Source of the DNA: RUG12783 sp946409545
GTDB lineage: Bacteria; Bacillota_I; Bacilli_A; RF39; UBA660
Direction of reading: 5' to 3'
Length of the DNA stretch: 64,000 nt
NCBI GenBank assembly: GCA_946409545.1
Contig: CAMJWT010000003.1
Span: 53,374 to 117,373, forward strand
Program-made: the position numbers and the translations under genes
Part shown: positions 32,722-41,447 of the stretch, in pieces
Layout: every line of letters begins with the position of its first letter
How positions within the stretch are numbered: position 1 is the stretch's first letter
The notes under the pieces: generated by a model
What the model saw: only the letters and a program-made list of their open reading frames with translations
The model's database searches: none
Told to the model about the DNA's origin: nothing

Positions 32722-34443
32722 GTGAATAATAATGTAATTGATGAAATTAGAAACAAATTAGATATTGTAAATGTAATTTCTTCCTATATATCACTTGAAA
32801 AGAAAGGACGTAATTACTTTGGTTTATGTCCTTTTCATGATGATCATTCACCAAGTTTATCAGTATCTCCTGAAAAACAAATATATAAATGTTTTGTATG
32901 TGGTGAAAGTGGTAATGTCTTTAACTTTGTAATGAACTATGAACATATTAGTTTTAATGAAGCGTTATCTTTGCTTGCAAAAGAAGCAGGAGTCGATGTT
33001 AATGTTAATACTAAAAATATAGATAAATTTGATAAATATTATAAAATAATGGATCTTGCTAATGATTTCTATCAAAATAATTTAAATAGTAAGGAAGGTA
33101 GTAGGGCAAGAAAGTATTTATTAGATCGAAAACTTGATGGTGAAACTATTAAAACTTTTAATATTGGTTTATCTCTTGAAAAACGTGATATCTTAACTAA
33201 TTTATTATTAAGTAAAGGGGTATCTCTAGAAGAACTTAATGACATTGATTTATCTAATACTAATCATGATAGTTTTATTAATAGAATAATGTTTCCTCTT
33301 CATAATGCTAATGGTAAAGTAATAGGGTTCTCAGGTAGAATTTATCATGGGGAAGATTTAAATAAATATCAAAATACAAAAGAAACAGTTATTTTTAAGA
33401 AAAGAGAAAACTTATTTAATTATCATCGAGCTCGTGAAGAAATTAGAAAAAGTAAAAGTTTAATTGTCATGGAAGGCTTTATGGCCGTAATAAGAGCTTA
33501 TACCGTTGGTATAAGAAATTGTATTGCCACAATGGGAACAGCGTTATCCATAGAACAAGCCAACTTAATAAAAAAATTAAGTCCTAATATTTATTTATGT
33601 TATGATGGTGATAATGCTGGTCGTACGGCAACCCTTAATAATGGCGAACAATTTTTAAAGATGGGTGTTAATCCTAAAGTAATATTATTATCAGATAATT
33701 TAGATCCTGATGATTATATTATTAAATATGGTAAAGAAGCTTTTCAAAAATTGATTGATAATGCTATTAATTTTACGGATTATAAGATTAAATCTTTAAA
33801 GAATAATTATAATTTATCTAGTGTTAATGATAAAACAAATTATGTTAATCAAGTACTTCTTGAAATAAGCAAAGAAAAAGATGAAATTAAGCGTGAAATT
33901 ATGCTTAAAAATCTTGCAAGTGAAACTGATATATGGTATAATACGTTGGAAAAAAAGTTATTTTCAATGCTTGAAAAAAATGATAAACATAGTAATAATG
34001 ATGAAGTAGTGGTGAAACCAAAGAAGCAAGATGGTTTAAATAGGGCGATGGATTCGCTTGTATATTACATGTTAAATAGTACTGAAGCAATAACTTTTAT
34101 TGATGATAGTAGTGTATATATTCCTAATAAATCAATAAGATTTATTATTAATGAAATCATTGCCTACTATAATAAATATGGTAAAATTAGTGAAGCTGAT
34201 TTTTATACATATTTAATGGATGAGAAAGAGTTGTTAGATGTCTTAAAGAAAATCTTATCTAGTGATTATCCAGTCTTTTCAATGGATGTGTTGAAAGAAA
34301 ATGTGAAAGCGATAAAGAACTATAATGTGCTATCGGAAATTAAAAAGTTAGAAAACTTGATAAAAGAAGAGACGGATATTAATGAACAAATTAAATTAAT
34401 GGATAAGATAAGAGATTTAAAACTATTAGAGGAAAAAGAATAA
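32722..34443 (+). CDS. dnaG: DNA primase
   Basis: DnaG makes RNA primers at the replication fork. The start is GTG after GGGAGGAA. The 573 residues include the N-terminal CHC2 zinc finger (C36, H39, C57, C60), the primase core, and a TOPRIM fold with E251 in MEGF and D295-G-D297 in YDGDNAGR. In the TOPRIM motif EGxMDV the usual Asp is Ala (EGFMAV, A255), a substitution worth noting; E251 and the DxD pair are kept. The C-terminal helicase-binding region is present. The stop codon overlaps the rpoD ATG (TAATG). dnaG-rpoD order is the classic macromolecular synthesis operon without rpsU. Confidence 0.95.
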   Translation: MNNNVIDEIRNKLDIVNVISSYISLEKKGRNYFGLCPFHDDHSPSLSVSPEKQIYKCFVCGESGNVFNFVMNYEHISFNEALSLLAKEAGVDVNVNTKNIDKFDKYYKIMDLANDFYQNNLNSKEGSRARKYLLDRKLDGETIKTFNIGLSLEKRDILTNLLLSKGVSLEELNDIDLSNTNHDSFINRIMFPLHNANGKVIGFSGRIYHGEDLNKYQNTKETVIFKKRENLFNYHRAREEIRKSKSLIVMEGFMAVIRAYTVGIRNCIATMGTALSIEQANLIKKLSPNIYLCYDGDNAGRTATLNNGEQFLKMGVNPKVILLSDNLDPDDYIIKYGKEAFQKLIDNAINFTDYKIKSLKNNYNLSSVNDKTNYVNQVLLEISKEKDEIKREIMLKNLASETDIWYNTLEKKLFSMLEKNDKHSNNDEVVVKPKKQDGLNRAMDSLVYYMLNSTEAITFIDDSSVYIPNKSIRFIINEIIAYYNKYGKISEADFYTYLMDEKELLDVLKKILSSDYPVFSMDVLKENVKAIKNYNVLSEIKKLENLIKEETDINEQIKLMDKIRDLKLLEEKE

Positions 34444-35753
34444 TGGAAGAAGAGATTAGAACTTTTAAAGTAACTTTTAACACAAATGGTGGTGATACAA
34501 TCGCCCCAGTTATGGTTGAAGAAGGAGAAAGAGTAAAGAAACCTAAAGACCCAGTAAGAAGTGGTTATACATTTATTGGATGGTTTACGAAAGAAGGAGA
34601 ATACGATTTTAAAGAAGAAGTATTCGGAAATCTTACTTTAAAAGCTGAATGGGAAAAAGATCGTATTAAATCAATTGATGACCGTAAAGAATCATTAATT
34701 GCCTTAGGACTTGAAAAAGGTTATGTAACATATGAACAATTAGCAGAAGAACTTAAAGGATTAGATATTGATGCTGATACTTTAAATGATTTATATGATA
34801 GTTTCCTTGAAAAGAATATTCAAATTGTATCTGAAGATGAATTAACAGGTAATGTGTCTGACGCTGATTTAATCGAAGAACCAGATGACATTTTGGAAGA
34901 ATTATCTAATTCAAAAGATATAAAAATAAATGATCCTGTAAGAATGTACTTGAAAGAAATAGGTCGAATTAACCTTCTTACAAGTGATGAAGAATTTGAA
35001 TATGCTCGTCGTGCTGAAGAAGGTGACGAGTATGCTAAAAAGATGCTTGCAGAATCAAATCTTCGTTTAGTTGTTTCTATCGCTAAACGTTATGTAGGAC
35101 GTGGAATGTTATTCCTTGATCTAATTCAAGAAGGTAATATTGGTCTTATGAAAGCTGTAGATAAGTTTGATCCAAGTAAAGGATACAAATTTTCAACATA
35201 TGCAACTTGGTGGATAAGACAAGCAATTACCCGTGCTATCGCTGATCAAGCAAGAACAATTCGTATTCCAGTTCACATGGTTGAAACTATTAATAAACTT
35301 GCGCGTATTCAAAGACAATTAACGCAAGAATTAAATAGAGAACCAAGTGATGAAGAAATCGCTAAGAAGATTGGTATTTCTGTTGATAAAGTTCGTGAAG
35401 TATATAAAATATCTCAAGATCCAGTATCTCTTGAAACACCTATTGGTGAAGAAGATGATAGTCACTTAGGAGATTTTATTAAAGATGAAAGAACAATGTC
35501 ACCAGAAGAATATGCAACAATTGAAATGTTAAAAGAAGAACTTAGTGGAGTACTTTTAACTCTTACAGAAAGAGAAGAAAAAGTATTAAGATTAAGATTT
35601 GGTCTTGATGATGGACAATGTAGAACCCTAGAAGAAGTTGGACAAGTATTTAATGTTACTCGTGAACGTATTCGTCAAATTGAAGCTAAAGCTTTAAGAA
35701 AATTACGTCATCCATCTCGTTCTAGAAGATTAAAGGATTTCTTAACTGACTAA
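34443..35753 (+). CDS. rpoD: Primary sigma factor RpoD with N-terminal InlB-type repeat
   Basis: This housekeeping sigma directs RNA polymerase to -35/-10 promoters. Region 1.1-like sequence starts near residue 75. Regions 1.2-4 follow, all typical: DPVRMYLKEIG, RLVVSIAKRYVGRGM, YATWWIRQAITRAI, and the 4.2 helix-turn-helix with VTRERIRQIEAKAL. The surprise is residues 7-70, which match the Listeria-Bacteroides/InlB B-repeat pattern: VTFNTNGG, a V..PxxPxRxGYTFxGW core, a YDF stretch and a closing LKAEW. This beta-grasp repeat is normally seen in secreted surface proteins. The ATG overlaps the dnaG stop and there is no alternative start with a ribosome site after the repeat, so the fusion looks real. 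Its role is unknown. Confidence 0.93.
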   Translation: MEEEIRTFKVTFNTNGGDTIAPVMVEEGERVKKPKDPVRSGYTFIGWFTKEGEYDFKEEVFGNLTLKAEWEKDRIKSIDDRKESLIALGLEKGYVTYEQLAEELKGLDIDADTLNDLYDSFLEKNIQIVSEDELTGNVSDADLIEEPDDILEELSNSKDIKINDPVRMYLKEIGRINLLTSDEEFEYARRAEEGDEYAKKMLAESNLRLVVSIAKRYVGRGMLFLDLIQEGNIGLMKAVDKFDPSKGYKFSTYATWWIRQAITRAIADQARTIRIPVHMVETINKLARIQRQLTQELNREPSDEEIAKKIGISVDKVREVYKISQDPVSLETPIGEEDDSHLGDFIKDERTMSPEEYATIEMLKEELSGVLLTLTEREEKVLRLRFGLDDGQCRTLEEVGQVFNVTRERIRQIEAKALRKLRHPSRSRRLKDFLTD

Positions 35754-36400
35754 TGATAAAGTTAAATAAGCGCTTAACAACCATAAGCGCTTTTATTCTA
35801 AAAAATGATAAAGTAATTGATATTGGTTGTGATCATAATTTACTTGCAATCTATATGTACTTGGAAAAAGGTATAAAAATAGTTGGTAGTGATATTAATA
35901 GTGAACCACTTAATATCGCTCGAAATAATCTTTTAAAATATGATCTATCAAATACTTTAGAATTAAGACTAGGTGATGGTATTAGTACAATACTTGATGA
36001 AGATACGATTGTTATCTCTGGTATGGGTGGAATTACGATTACTAAAATACTTGATAAAATTAATGATTATAATATTAAAAAACTTATTATTTCACCTAAC
36101 GATAAATTTCCATTAACAAGAGAATTTATAACAAACAAAGGTTATCGAATTGACTCAGAAATAATGGTTAAAGATAGTAATAAATATTATTTAGTTAGTG
36201 TTTATCTAAAAGGTAAGGAAAAGACTGATTACTTCTTTGGTAAACTTGATAATAAGAATCAAGATAATATAGATTATTTTAATTATTTGATAGAGTCTAA
36301 TAACAATATTATTAATAAATTAAGTAATACATATAACAATAAAAAAGAAGAATTAAAGTTAGAAAATGAAATGATAATTAATTATTTATATAAGGAGTAG
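35753..36400 (+). CDS. trmK: tRNA (adenine22-N1)-methyltransferase TrmK
   Basis: The enzyme methylates A22 of some tRNAs using S-adenosylmethionine. The 215-residue protein has a Rossmann SAM site (VIDIGCDHNLLAIY, then SDIN), GDGIS and the family motif SGMGG, followed by SPN at the catalytic loop. It then shows the coiled C-terminal region typical of the family. Length matches TrmK (about 230). The ATG overlaps the rpoD stop (TAATG), so it is translationally coupled in the dnaG-rpoD operon, the usual position in Firmicutes. Confidence 0.9.
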   Translation: MIKLNKRLTTISAFILKNDKVIDIGCDHNLLAIYMYLEKGIKIVGSDINSEPLNIARNNLLKYDLSNTLELRLGDGISTILDEDTIVISGMGGITITKILDKINDYNIKKLIISPNDKFPLTREFITNKGYRIDSEIMVKDSNKYYLVSVYLKGKEKTDYFFGKLDNKNQDNIDYFNYLIESNNNIINKLSNTYNNKKEELKLENEMIINYLYKE

Positions 36401-36418
36401 GTTATACCTACTTTTTTA
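36396..36418 (+). terminator. Terminator of the dnaG-rpoD-trmK operon
   Basis: GTAGGT (36397-36402) pairs with ACCTAC (36406-36411) with a 3-nt loop, then six T. The trmK stop lies in the stem. Confidence 0.8.
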
Positions 36419-36481
36419 TTTGATTAATTATCCTATCTGTGTTAGTATAAAAAGCATTCAAAAACGAAATGGGGTTTTGTT

Positions 36482-37225
36482 ATGAGTATTTCAAATATGA
36501 TAGAGACAATATCTAATAAAAAAAGAGAAAAAAGATATTTTGTACTTAATAATTTTCAAATTGATTATCGTAAATTAGTTAGTTTAAGCGAAGAAGATTT
36601 TAAATTAGCTCAAACTAGTGCAGTTGATGCAGTAAATATATTTGAGAGCAAATTAAATTACTATGCAACGCATTTAATTAATCATGGTATTCCGTTTGAT
36701 GTTATTGATGTTACTGGTGAATCTGGTATTGTAATTAATAGTAAGAAATATAATGAAATAATGGAAACATATATGCTAGATGCTTATGATGATGAAAAAA
36801 GTGGTTTAAGTCTTGATTATTTAGAAGATGAATATGGTTTTATAGATGATGCTTTTAAATACTTAAGTGAAATAAGTATTAAAGACACCCCAAGTATTGT
36901 ACCTATTAAATTTGAATTTAAACCATGGTTTATCACGACACAAGATAACATATTATTAAAATCTACTTATTATACAGGGCATGAAGATATTGATGATTAT
37001 ACTTTTAAATTATTAGTTAATTTTGATGAATTCGCTGAATTACTTAATAAGAGAGGATATCAATTAGTATATACTCCTGATTATATTTCAACATCACAAA
37101 AGGCATACGAACTTAATAATTATCAAGATTATTTTAAATGTTTATTTGAAAATAATAATAATGTTGATGATAGAGAAAATGAAAAAGTATATATACGTGT
37201 TCGATTTAATGCAAATAATAAATAA
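36482..37225 (+). CDS. Paralogue trio member 1, unknown family (247 aa)
   Basis: This is the first of three adjacent paralogues of 238-247 residues. The shared core is a helix, then N/R-x-I/G-I-P-x-D-x-I-x-V-x-G-x-x-G-I-V-I-x-S-x-K-x-x-x-I (here HGIPFDVIDVTGESGIVINS), a charged region, and a downstream xDTPS-IVPIKFEF segment. No signal peptide or membrane span is present. It is preceded by TGGGG as ribosome site. The family is not one I recognise. It sits directly after the rpoD operon. Confidence 0.6.
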   Translation: MSISNMIETISNKKREKRYFVLNNFQIDYRKLVSLSEEDFKLAQTSAVDAVNIFESKLNYYATHLINHGIPFDVIDVTGESGIVINSKKYNEIMETYMLDAYDDEKSGLSLDYLEDEYGFIDDAFKYLSEISIKDTPSIVPIKFEFKPWFITTQDNILLKSTYYTGHEDIDDYTFKLLVNFDEFAELLNKRGYQLVYTPDYISTSQKAYELNNYQDYFKCLFENNNNVDDRENEKVYIRVRFNANNK

Positions 37226-37256
37226 TTATTAGCATAAATATCATTGTGGAGGATAT

Positions 37257-37979
37257 ATGAATCTTTATAATATACAAACTCTAACGAGTAAATTATTACA
37301 TGATAAAGAGAAAAAAAGTTATGTTGTAATTCCAAATATTGGAGTTGATTTTAGGGAATTAGAGAATTGTGATATTGATAAATTTTATGCAATTGGTAAG
37401 TATAATGAAAGCACTAATTATTCTTTTGATGATTTTTTTATAAAGTTAAATCAATTTTGTTTAGATTTATCTAGTAGAAATATTCCTTTTGATTCAATTC
37501 ATGTTAGTGGTCAACCTGGAATTATTATTACGAGTCAAAAACATCGTGAAATATTAGAAAAATATATGAAAGAACAATATGATGAATCTATTCGAAGAAA
37601 AAATGAATCATATCGTTATCCATCAAAATGGAATACAGGTTTTTCAAAGTCTGTTATATCAAATTTAAAAATAGAAGATACTTTATATAATTATGTACCA
37701 TTAAAATTAATTTTTGAACCAATATCTATAATTGATGACAATGAAGTATCTACTAATAAATTATTGGGATTAACACCAAATGACAAGTATTCTTTTGAAG
37801 CTACGGTTTTATTTAATGAATTCATTAATGAATCAAATAAAGTTGATTGGCATTTAGAGTTTGATGCAGATGAATTAAAATCTTATGAAGATTATTTTAA
37901 TCATATGAAAAAAGTTGTTCTTTATTTAAACCAATTAAGTATGGATATTGATTTAGATATAATAACTAAAGGTAAATAA
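37257..37979 (+). CDS. Paralogue trio member 2, unknown family (240 aa)
   Basis: The core motif is RNIPFDSIHVSGQPGIIITS followed by KHREILEKYM, then a DTLYNYVPLKLIFEP segment in the second half. Both motifs line up with the flanking paralogues. The N-terminal third has a short strand (YVVIPN) and an acidic region. A GGAGG ribosome site precedes it and 31 bases separate it from member 1. It is soluble and its function is unknown. Confidence 0.6.
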   Translation: MNLYNIQTLTSKLLHDKEKKSYVVIPNIGVDFRELENCDIDKFYAIGKYNESTNYSFDDFFIKLNQFCLDLSSRNIPFDSIHVSGQPGIIITSQKHREILEKYMKEQYDESIRRKNESYRYPSKWNTGFSKSVISNLKIEDTLYNYVPLKLIFEPISIIDDNEVSTNKLLGLTPNDKYSFEATVLFNEFINESNKVDWHLEFDADELKSYEDYFNHMKKVVLYLNQLSMDIDLDIITKGK

Positions 37980-37994
37980 TATTTAGGAGGTATT

Positions 37995-38711
37995 ATGAAC
38001 AATCGTTCCATCGAAGGATTAAGACAAAAAATTAGAGTAGATTATGCAACAAGAGATTATGTTGTTATCAATAATATAAATGCAAATTTAGATTATTTAT
38101 ATCGTATTTCAAATTATGATTTAAATGATATTAAAAATAAAAGTAAACAAAATCTTTATCTTGCCGAATCATTTACACATAAATTAGATGAATTTGTAAG
38201 TACGTTATTAGAAAGAAATATTCCGCTTGATGGCATAGAAATTAAAGGTAGTTCAGGATTAGTTCTTGATAGTAGGAAACATCGAGAATTAGTCGATGGA
38301 TTTATGAGATTTCATTTCAGCTCAGATGCTCCTGATCCAAGTGAATATGGTTCAAAAGATAGTTTATCAACTTATATAAGAGCAAAGATTAAGAACTTAA
38401 AATTAAGTGATACTTTATATAATCTTGTACCATTAAATTTAACTTTTGAACCATATATACGAGTTAATGGTGATAAAAAATCATTATTTTCAAACTTTAA
38501 ATTAGGAATAGAAAAAACTAATTTTGAAAATATTGTTTGGTTAAATGAATTCCTTCAAGGACTTAATGATAATGGTTATCATTTAACTTATAATGGTGTT
38601 GAAATAAAAAGTTACGAAGAATACTTTAATAATATTTGTTCTACAACTAGTTTAAGAGAAAATCTAAGTATTGATGTCGATTTAACTGATAATAATAATA
38701 TAAGAAGATAA
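37995..38711 (+). CDS. Paralogue trio member 3, unknown family (238 aa)
   Basis: The shared motifs read RNIPLDGIEIKGSSGLVLDS with KHRELVDGFM, and DTLYNLVPLNLTFEP. It has the strongest ribosome site of the three (TAGGAGG) and lies 15 bases after member 2. Members 2 and 3 are closer to each other than to member 1, which lacks the YNxVPL form. Its stop codon lies in the stem of the following terminator, so the trio forms one transcript. Confidence 0.6.
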   Translation: MNNRSIEGLRQKIRVDYATRDYVVINNINANLDYLYRISNYDLNDIKNKSKQNLYLAESFTHKLDEFVSTLLERNIPLDGIEIKGSSGLVLDSRKHRELVDGFMRFHFSSDAPDPSEYGSKDSLSTYIRAKIKNLKLSDTLYNLVPLNLTFEPYIRVNGDKKSLFSNFKLGIEKTNFENIVWLNEFLQGLNDNGYHLTYNGVEIKSYEEYFNNICSTTSLRENLSIDVDLTDNNNIRR

Positions 38712-38738
38712 TAAATGAAAAATTTATTATCTTTTTTT
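38706..38738 (+). terminator. Terminator of the paralogue trio
   Basis: AGATAATAAAT (38706-38716) pairs with ATTTATTATCT (38722-38732), followed by T-run; the stop codon is inside the stem. Confidence 0.8.
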
Positions 38739-38739
38739 G

Positions 38740-38777
38740 TATAATTTGTTGTTTTACTAATTCTATTTCTATATAAT
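38740..38777 (+). promoter_or_regulatory. Candidate promoters of the metallophosphoesterase pair
   Basis: Two TATAAT elements, 38740-38745 and 38772-38777, lie upstream of the GGAGGG ribosome site. The first would give a leader of about 45 nt, the second a very short one. Neither has a clear -35. Confidence 0.35.
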
Positions 38778-38796
38778 TATACTTGGAGGGTAAAAG

Positions 38797-39828
38797 ATGG
38801 AAGAACTATTGGTAAAATTAAAAGACAGATTAAAAGAACGTGAATGCAGTTTAGAGAGTTTAGCTCAAGAATTTGAAGTATCAGAACTTGATATAATGGG
38901 ATACATAAGAATTCTAAAAAACAGAGGTGAAAACATTAATATCACTAAAAAAAGAGATGGTATTTATATCGAAAATTTTGGTGATAATAAAGTAAGTAAT
39001 CATAATACAAAAACAATTATTAATGACGAGGAAGAATATAAAATTCTTTTAATAAGTGATACAAGGTTGTGTTCTAAATTTGAACAAATATCAATCTTAA
39101 ATAATATTTATCAAATTGCTAATGATATGGGTATCAAAACAGTTCTTCATATGGGTGATTTAACTGAAGGAGTATATTTTGGTAAACAAAGAATATATAA
39201 TCAAACAGTACTTCACCATAACCCTGATACTCAAGCTTTATACGTTAAAAATAATTATCCTTATATTAAAGGTATGACAACATATTTTATTACAGGTGAA
39301 CATGATTTATCTTTCTTAAAATCAAAATCTCGTGAAGATATTGGTGCTGATATCGCTAATCTTCGTGAAGATCTTGTATATTTAGGACAAAAGAATTGTA
39401 TGATTTACCTACAAGATTCTGATGGTCATAAACCTATCTTAATTGATATGCGTCATCCTGAAGGAAAGATTCCTTATACCATTTCTTATAAACCTCAACA
39501 AATTGTTGATGCGATGAGAAGTGAAGAAAGACCTGATATATTAAATTTTGGTCATTTCTTAGTACAAGATACCTTTAGACATCATGATGTACTAATTAAT
39601 CAAGTACCATCATTAACAGCGACTACTCCTGAGATGGTTGATCGTGGTTACAATAATGTTATTGGTGCAACAATTTTAACTCTTCATTTTGATAAAACGA
39701 AGAAACAATCAAAATTAGTTCATGTTGATCGAATGTTTATTAACTATCGTGAGATGCTAGATGACGATTATCGGAAATTTAGAGTATTACATGAAGATGA
39801 AAAAGTATTAAGAAAGGGACGTAAATAA
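38797..39828 (+). CDS. Degenerate metallophosphoesterase-like protein with N-terminal HTH-like domain (343 aa)
   Basis: Residues about 1-60 look like a small winged-helix or helix-turn-helix unit. The rest follows the calcineurin-like phosphoesterase order but with damaged motifs: SDTR (D88, R90 in place of the usual His), MGDLTEG, GEHD, MRHPEG, and GHFL where GHxH is expected. The neighbour at 39828 shows the same order with all ligands intact, so this copy is probably catalytically dead. GGAGGG lies upstream, and its stop overlaps the ATG of the partner (TAATG), so the two are produced together. A heteromeric regulatory subunit is a reasonable inference. Confidence 0.72.
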   Translation: MEELLVKLKDRLKERECSLESLAQEFEVSELDIMGYIRILKNRGENINITKKRDGIYIENFGDNKVSNHNTKTIINDEEEYKILLISDTRLCSKFEQISILNNIYQIANDMGIKTVLHMGDLTEGVYFGKQRIYNQTVLHHNPDTQALYVKNNYPYIKGMTTYFITGEHDLSFLKSKSREDIGADIANLREDLVYLGQKNCMIYLQDSDGHKPILIDMRHPEGKIPYTISYKPQQIVDAMRSEERPDILNFGHFLVQDTFRHHDVLINQVPSLTATTPEMVDRGYNNVIGATILTLHFDKTKKQSKLVHVDRMFINYREMLDDDYRKFRVLHEDEKVLRKGRK

Positions 39829-40814
39829 TGAGTGATGAAGTTTTAGCAAAAAATATATTAAAAGATTTAAGAAGAAAAACAAATTATTCATCCCTTCTTG
39901 AAAAATATGGAATAGATGAAATTAAATTAGAGGGTATTCTTCAACTATTAGAACTTGATGGATATGAATTTAATGATACAACAGATTCTAATGTTCGTAT
40001 GATAAGTAAAAAGAATACGCATAATAGTGAAAGAACAATTAAACAACCTATGAGTGAGTTAGAACATATTAAGTTATGTGTTGTATCAGATACTCATATG
40101 GGTAACAAATTAGAACAAAGACATCTATTAAATAAAGTATATGAAATGGCTAAAGAACGTGGTATTGATACCGTTCTTCATTGTGGTGATGTTGTCGATG
40201 GTGACTACAGAAACAAACGTCCTGCTCATCCATATGATTTGTTTGCTCAAGGAGCTAGTCAACAACTTGATAATGTTTTATATAATTATCCAAAAGTTGA
40301 AGGAATTACTACTTATTTCATTACCGGTAGTCATGATGATACACATTATTTAAATGGTGGTTTCTCTATGGGAAAAGGTATTTCTGATGGCCGTGAAGAT
40401 TTAGTATGGCTTGGACCAGATCAAGCAATGTTCTATGCTGGTAACGCTCGTGTACCTATTCTTATTAAACATCCAAGTGGTGGTTGCTCTAAAGCTTATT
40501 CTTATAAGCCACAAGAAGCAATTAATAAATTAGAAGAAACAACAAAACCTAAGATATTATTAGAAGGACATTATCATAAATCATATTGTATGTATTATAA
40601 TGATATTTATGCAATCCTTGTTCCATGTTTAGTAGATCAAACGCAATTTATGCAAAAAAGTGATTTACAAAATGTTGTTGGAGCGGTTTTCTTAGATCTT
40701 TATGTAACTAAACATGCAGATATTGAATACTTTAGTTATGATGAAGTTAGATTTACAGATAAAGATATTATTAAAAATGACTATTTACAAGCAAAGAGAT
40801 TAGTTTTAAAATAA
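39828..40814 (+). CDS. Metallophosphoesterase with N-terminal HTH-like domain (328 aa)
   Basis: It belongs to the calcineurin-like phosphoesterase fold. Motifs are D88-T-H90 in VVSDTHMGNK, C-G-D121 in HCGDVVDGD, GSHDD in place of GNHD/E, IKHPSGG, and GHYHKS near the C terminus, enough for a two-metal site. The N-terminal 60 residues are a possible helix-turn-helix-like unit also present in the upstream degenerate copy. The substrate is unknown; it could be a nuclease or a phosphodiesterase. Start and overlap with the preceding gene show strict co-translation. No DNA-binding evidence beyond the predicted N-terminal fold. Confidence 0.78.
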   Translation: MSDEVLAKNILKDLRRKTNYSSLLEKYGIDEIKLEGILQLLELDGYEFNDTTDSNVRMISKKNTHNSERTIKQPMSELEHIKLCVVSDTHMGNKLEQRHLLNKVYEMAKERGIDTVLHCGDVVDGDYRNKRPAHPYDLFAQGASQQLDNVLYNYPKVEGITTYFITGSHDDTHYLNGGFSMGKGISDGREDLVWLGPDQAMFYAGNARVPILIKHPSGGCSKAYSYKPQEAINKLEETTKPKILLEGHYHKSYCMYYNDIYAILVPCLVDQTQFMQKSDLQNVVGAVFLDLYVTKHADIEYFSYDEVRFTDKDIIKNDYLQAKRLVLK

Positions 40815-40848
40815 AATTAATCTTTTTTTATATTTGGGAGGTGTAATT

Positions 40849-41379
40849 ATGATTTATGTTGTACGACATGGACAAACAGATTGGAATATTGAACATCGTA
40901 TCCAAGGACATCAAGATATTCCTTTAAATGATAAAGGAGTAGAGGAAGCTAATTTTTTAAAAGATGAATTATCAGAAATTGATTTTGATTTAGTTTTTTC
41001 AAGTCCTTTAAAACGAGCTTATAAAACCGCAGAAATAATAACAAAGAAACCTATTAGAATTGATGATCGTCTTATTGAAAGATATAATGGTAAACTTGAA
41101 GGTTGTAATGATTTAGATTTAATTAGAACCCTTCCTTGGAATGAAGATATTGATACTGAATATGAATATGAAAGATTTAGTGATCTAAGAAATAGAGTAT
41201 ATGAATTCTTAGATGAAATAATAAATAAATATCAAGATAAAAATATATTAATTGTAACTCACGCAGGAACCGGTATTCAAATTCGATGTTATTTTGAAGG
41301 TGAACCAGATAATAAAAATTATGATTCCTATCGTATTCATAATTGTGAAGTACTTAAATATGAAAATAAAAAGATATAG
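40849..41379 (+). CDS. Histidine phosphatase (phosphoglycerate mutase-like) family protein
   Basis: The ATG at 40849, after GGGAGGTG, gives 176 residues; the TTG at 40834 overlaps the ribosome site and is rejected. The N-terminal RHGQTDWN carries the catalytic His and Arg. SSPLKRAYKTAE and THAGTG supply the second Arg and His of the phosphate pocket. It is the short cofactor-independent-of-Mn type, most often a broad phosphatase such as PhoE/CobC-like rather than glycolytic mutase. It lies after the metallophosphoesterase pair and has its own terminator. Confidence 0.85.
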   Translation: MIYVVRHGQTDWNIEHRIQGHQDIPLNDKGVEEANFLKDELSEIDFDLVFSSPLKRAYKTAEIITKKPIRIDDRLIERYNGKLEGCNDLDLIRTLPWNEDIDTEYEYERFSDLRNRVYEFLDEIINKYQDKNILIVTHAGTGIQIRCYFEGEPDNKNYDSYRIHNCEVLKYENKKI

Positions 41380-41396
41380 TAATATATCTTTTTTAT
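41371..41396 (+). terminator. Intrinsic terminator
   Basis: AAGATATA (41371-41378) pairs with TATATCTT (41383-41390), then T-run; the stop codon of the phosphatase gene overlaps the hairpin. Confidence 0.75.
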
Positions 41397-41425
41397 TTGA
41401 CAAAGAATATTTTTTTTAATAGAAT
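41397..41425 (+). promoter_or_regulatory. Promoter of the 41448 gene
   Basis: TTGACA (41397-41402), 17 bp, TAGAAT (41420-41425). Confidence 0.65.
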
Positions 41426-41447
41426 AAATCACTTGTAAGGGGATTAT

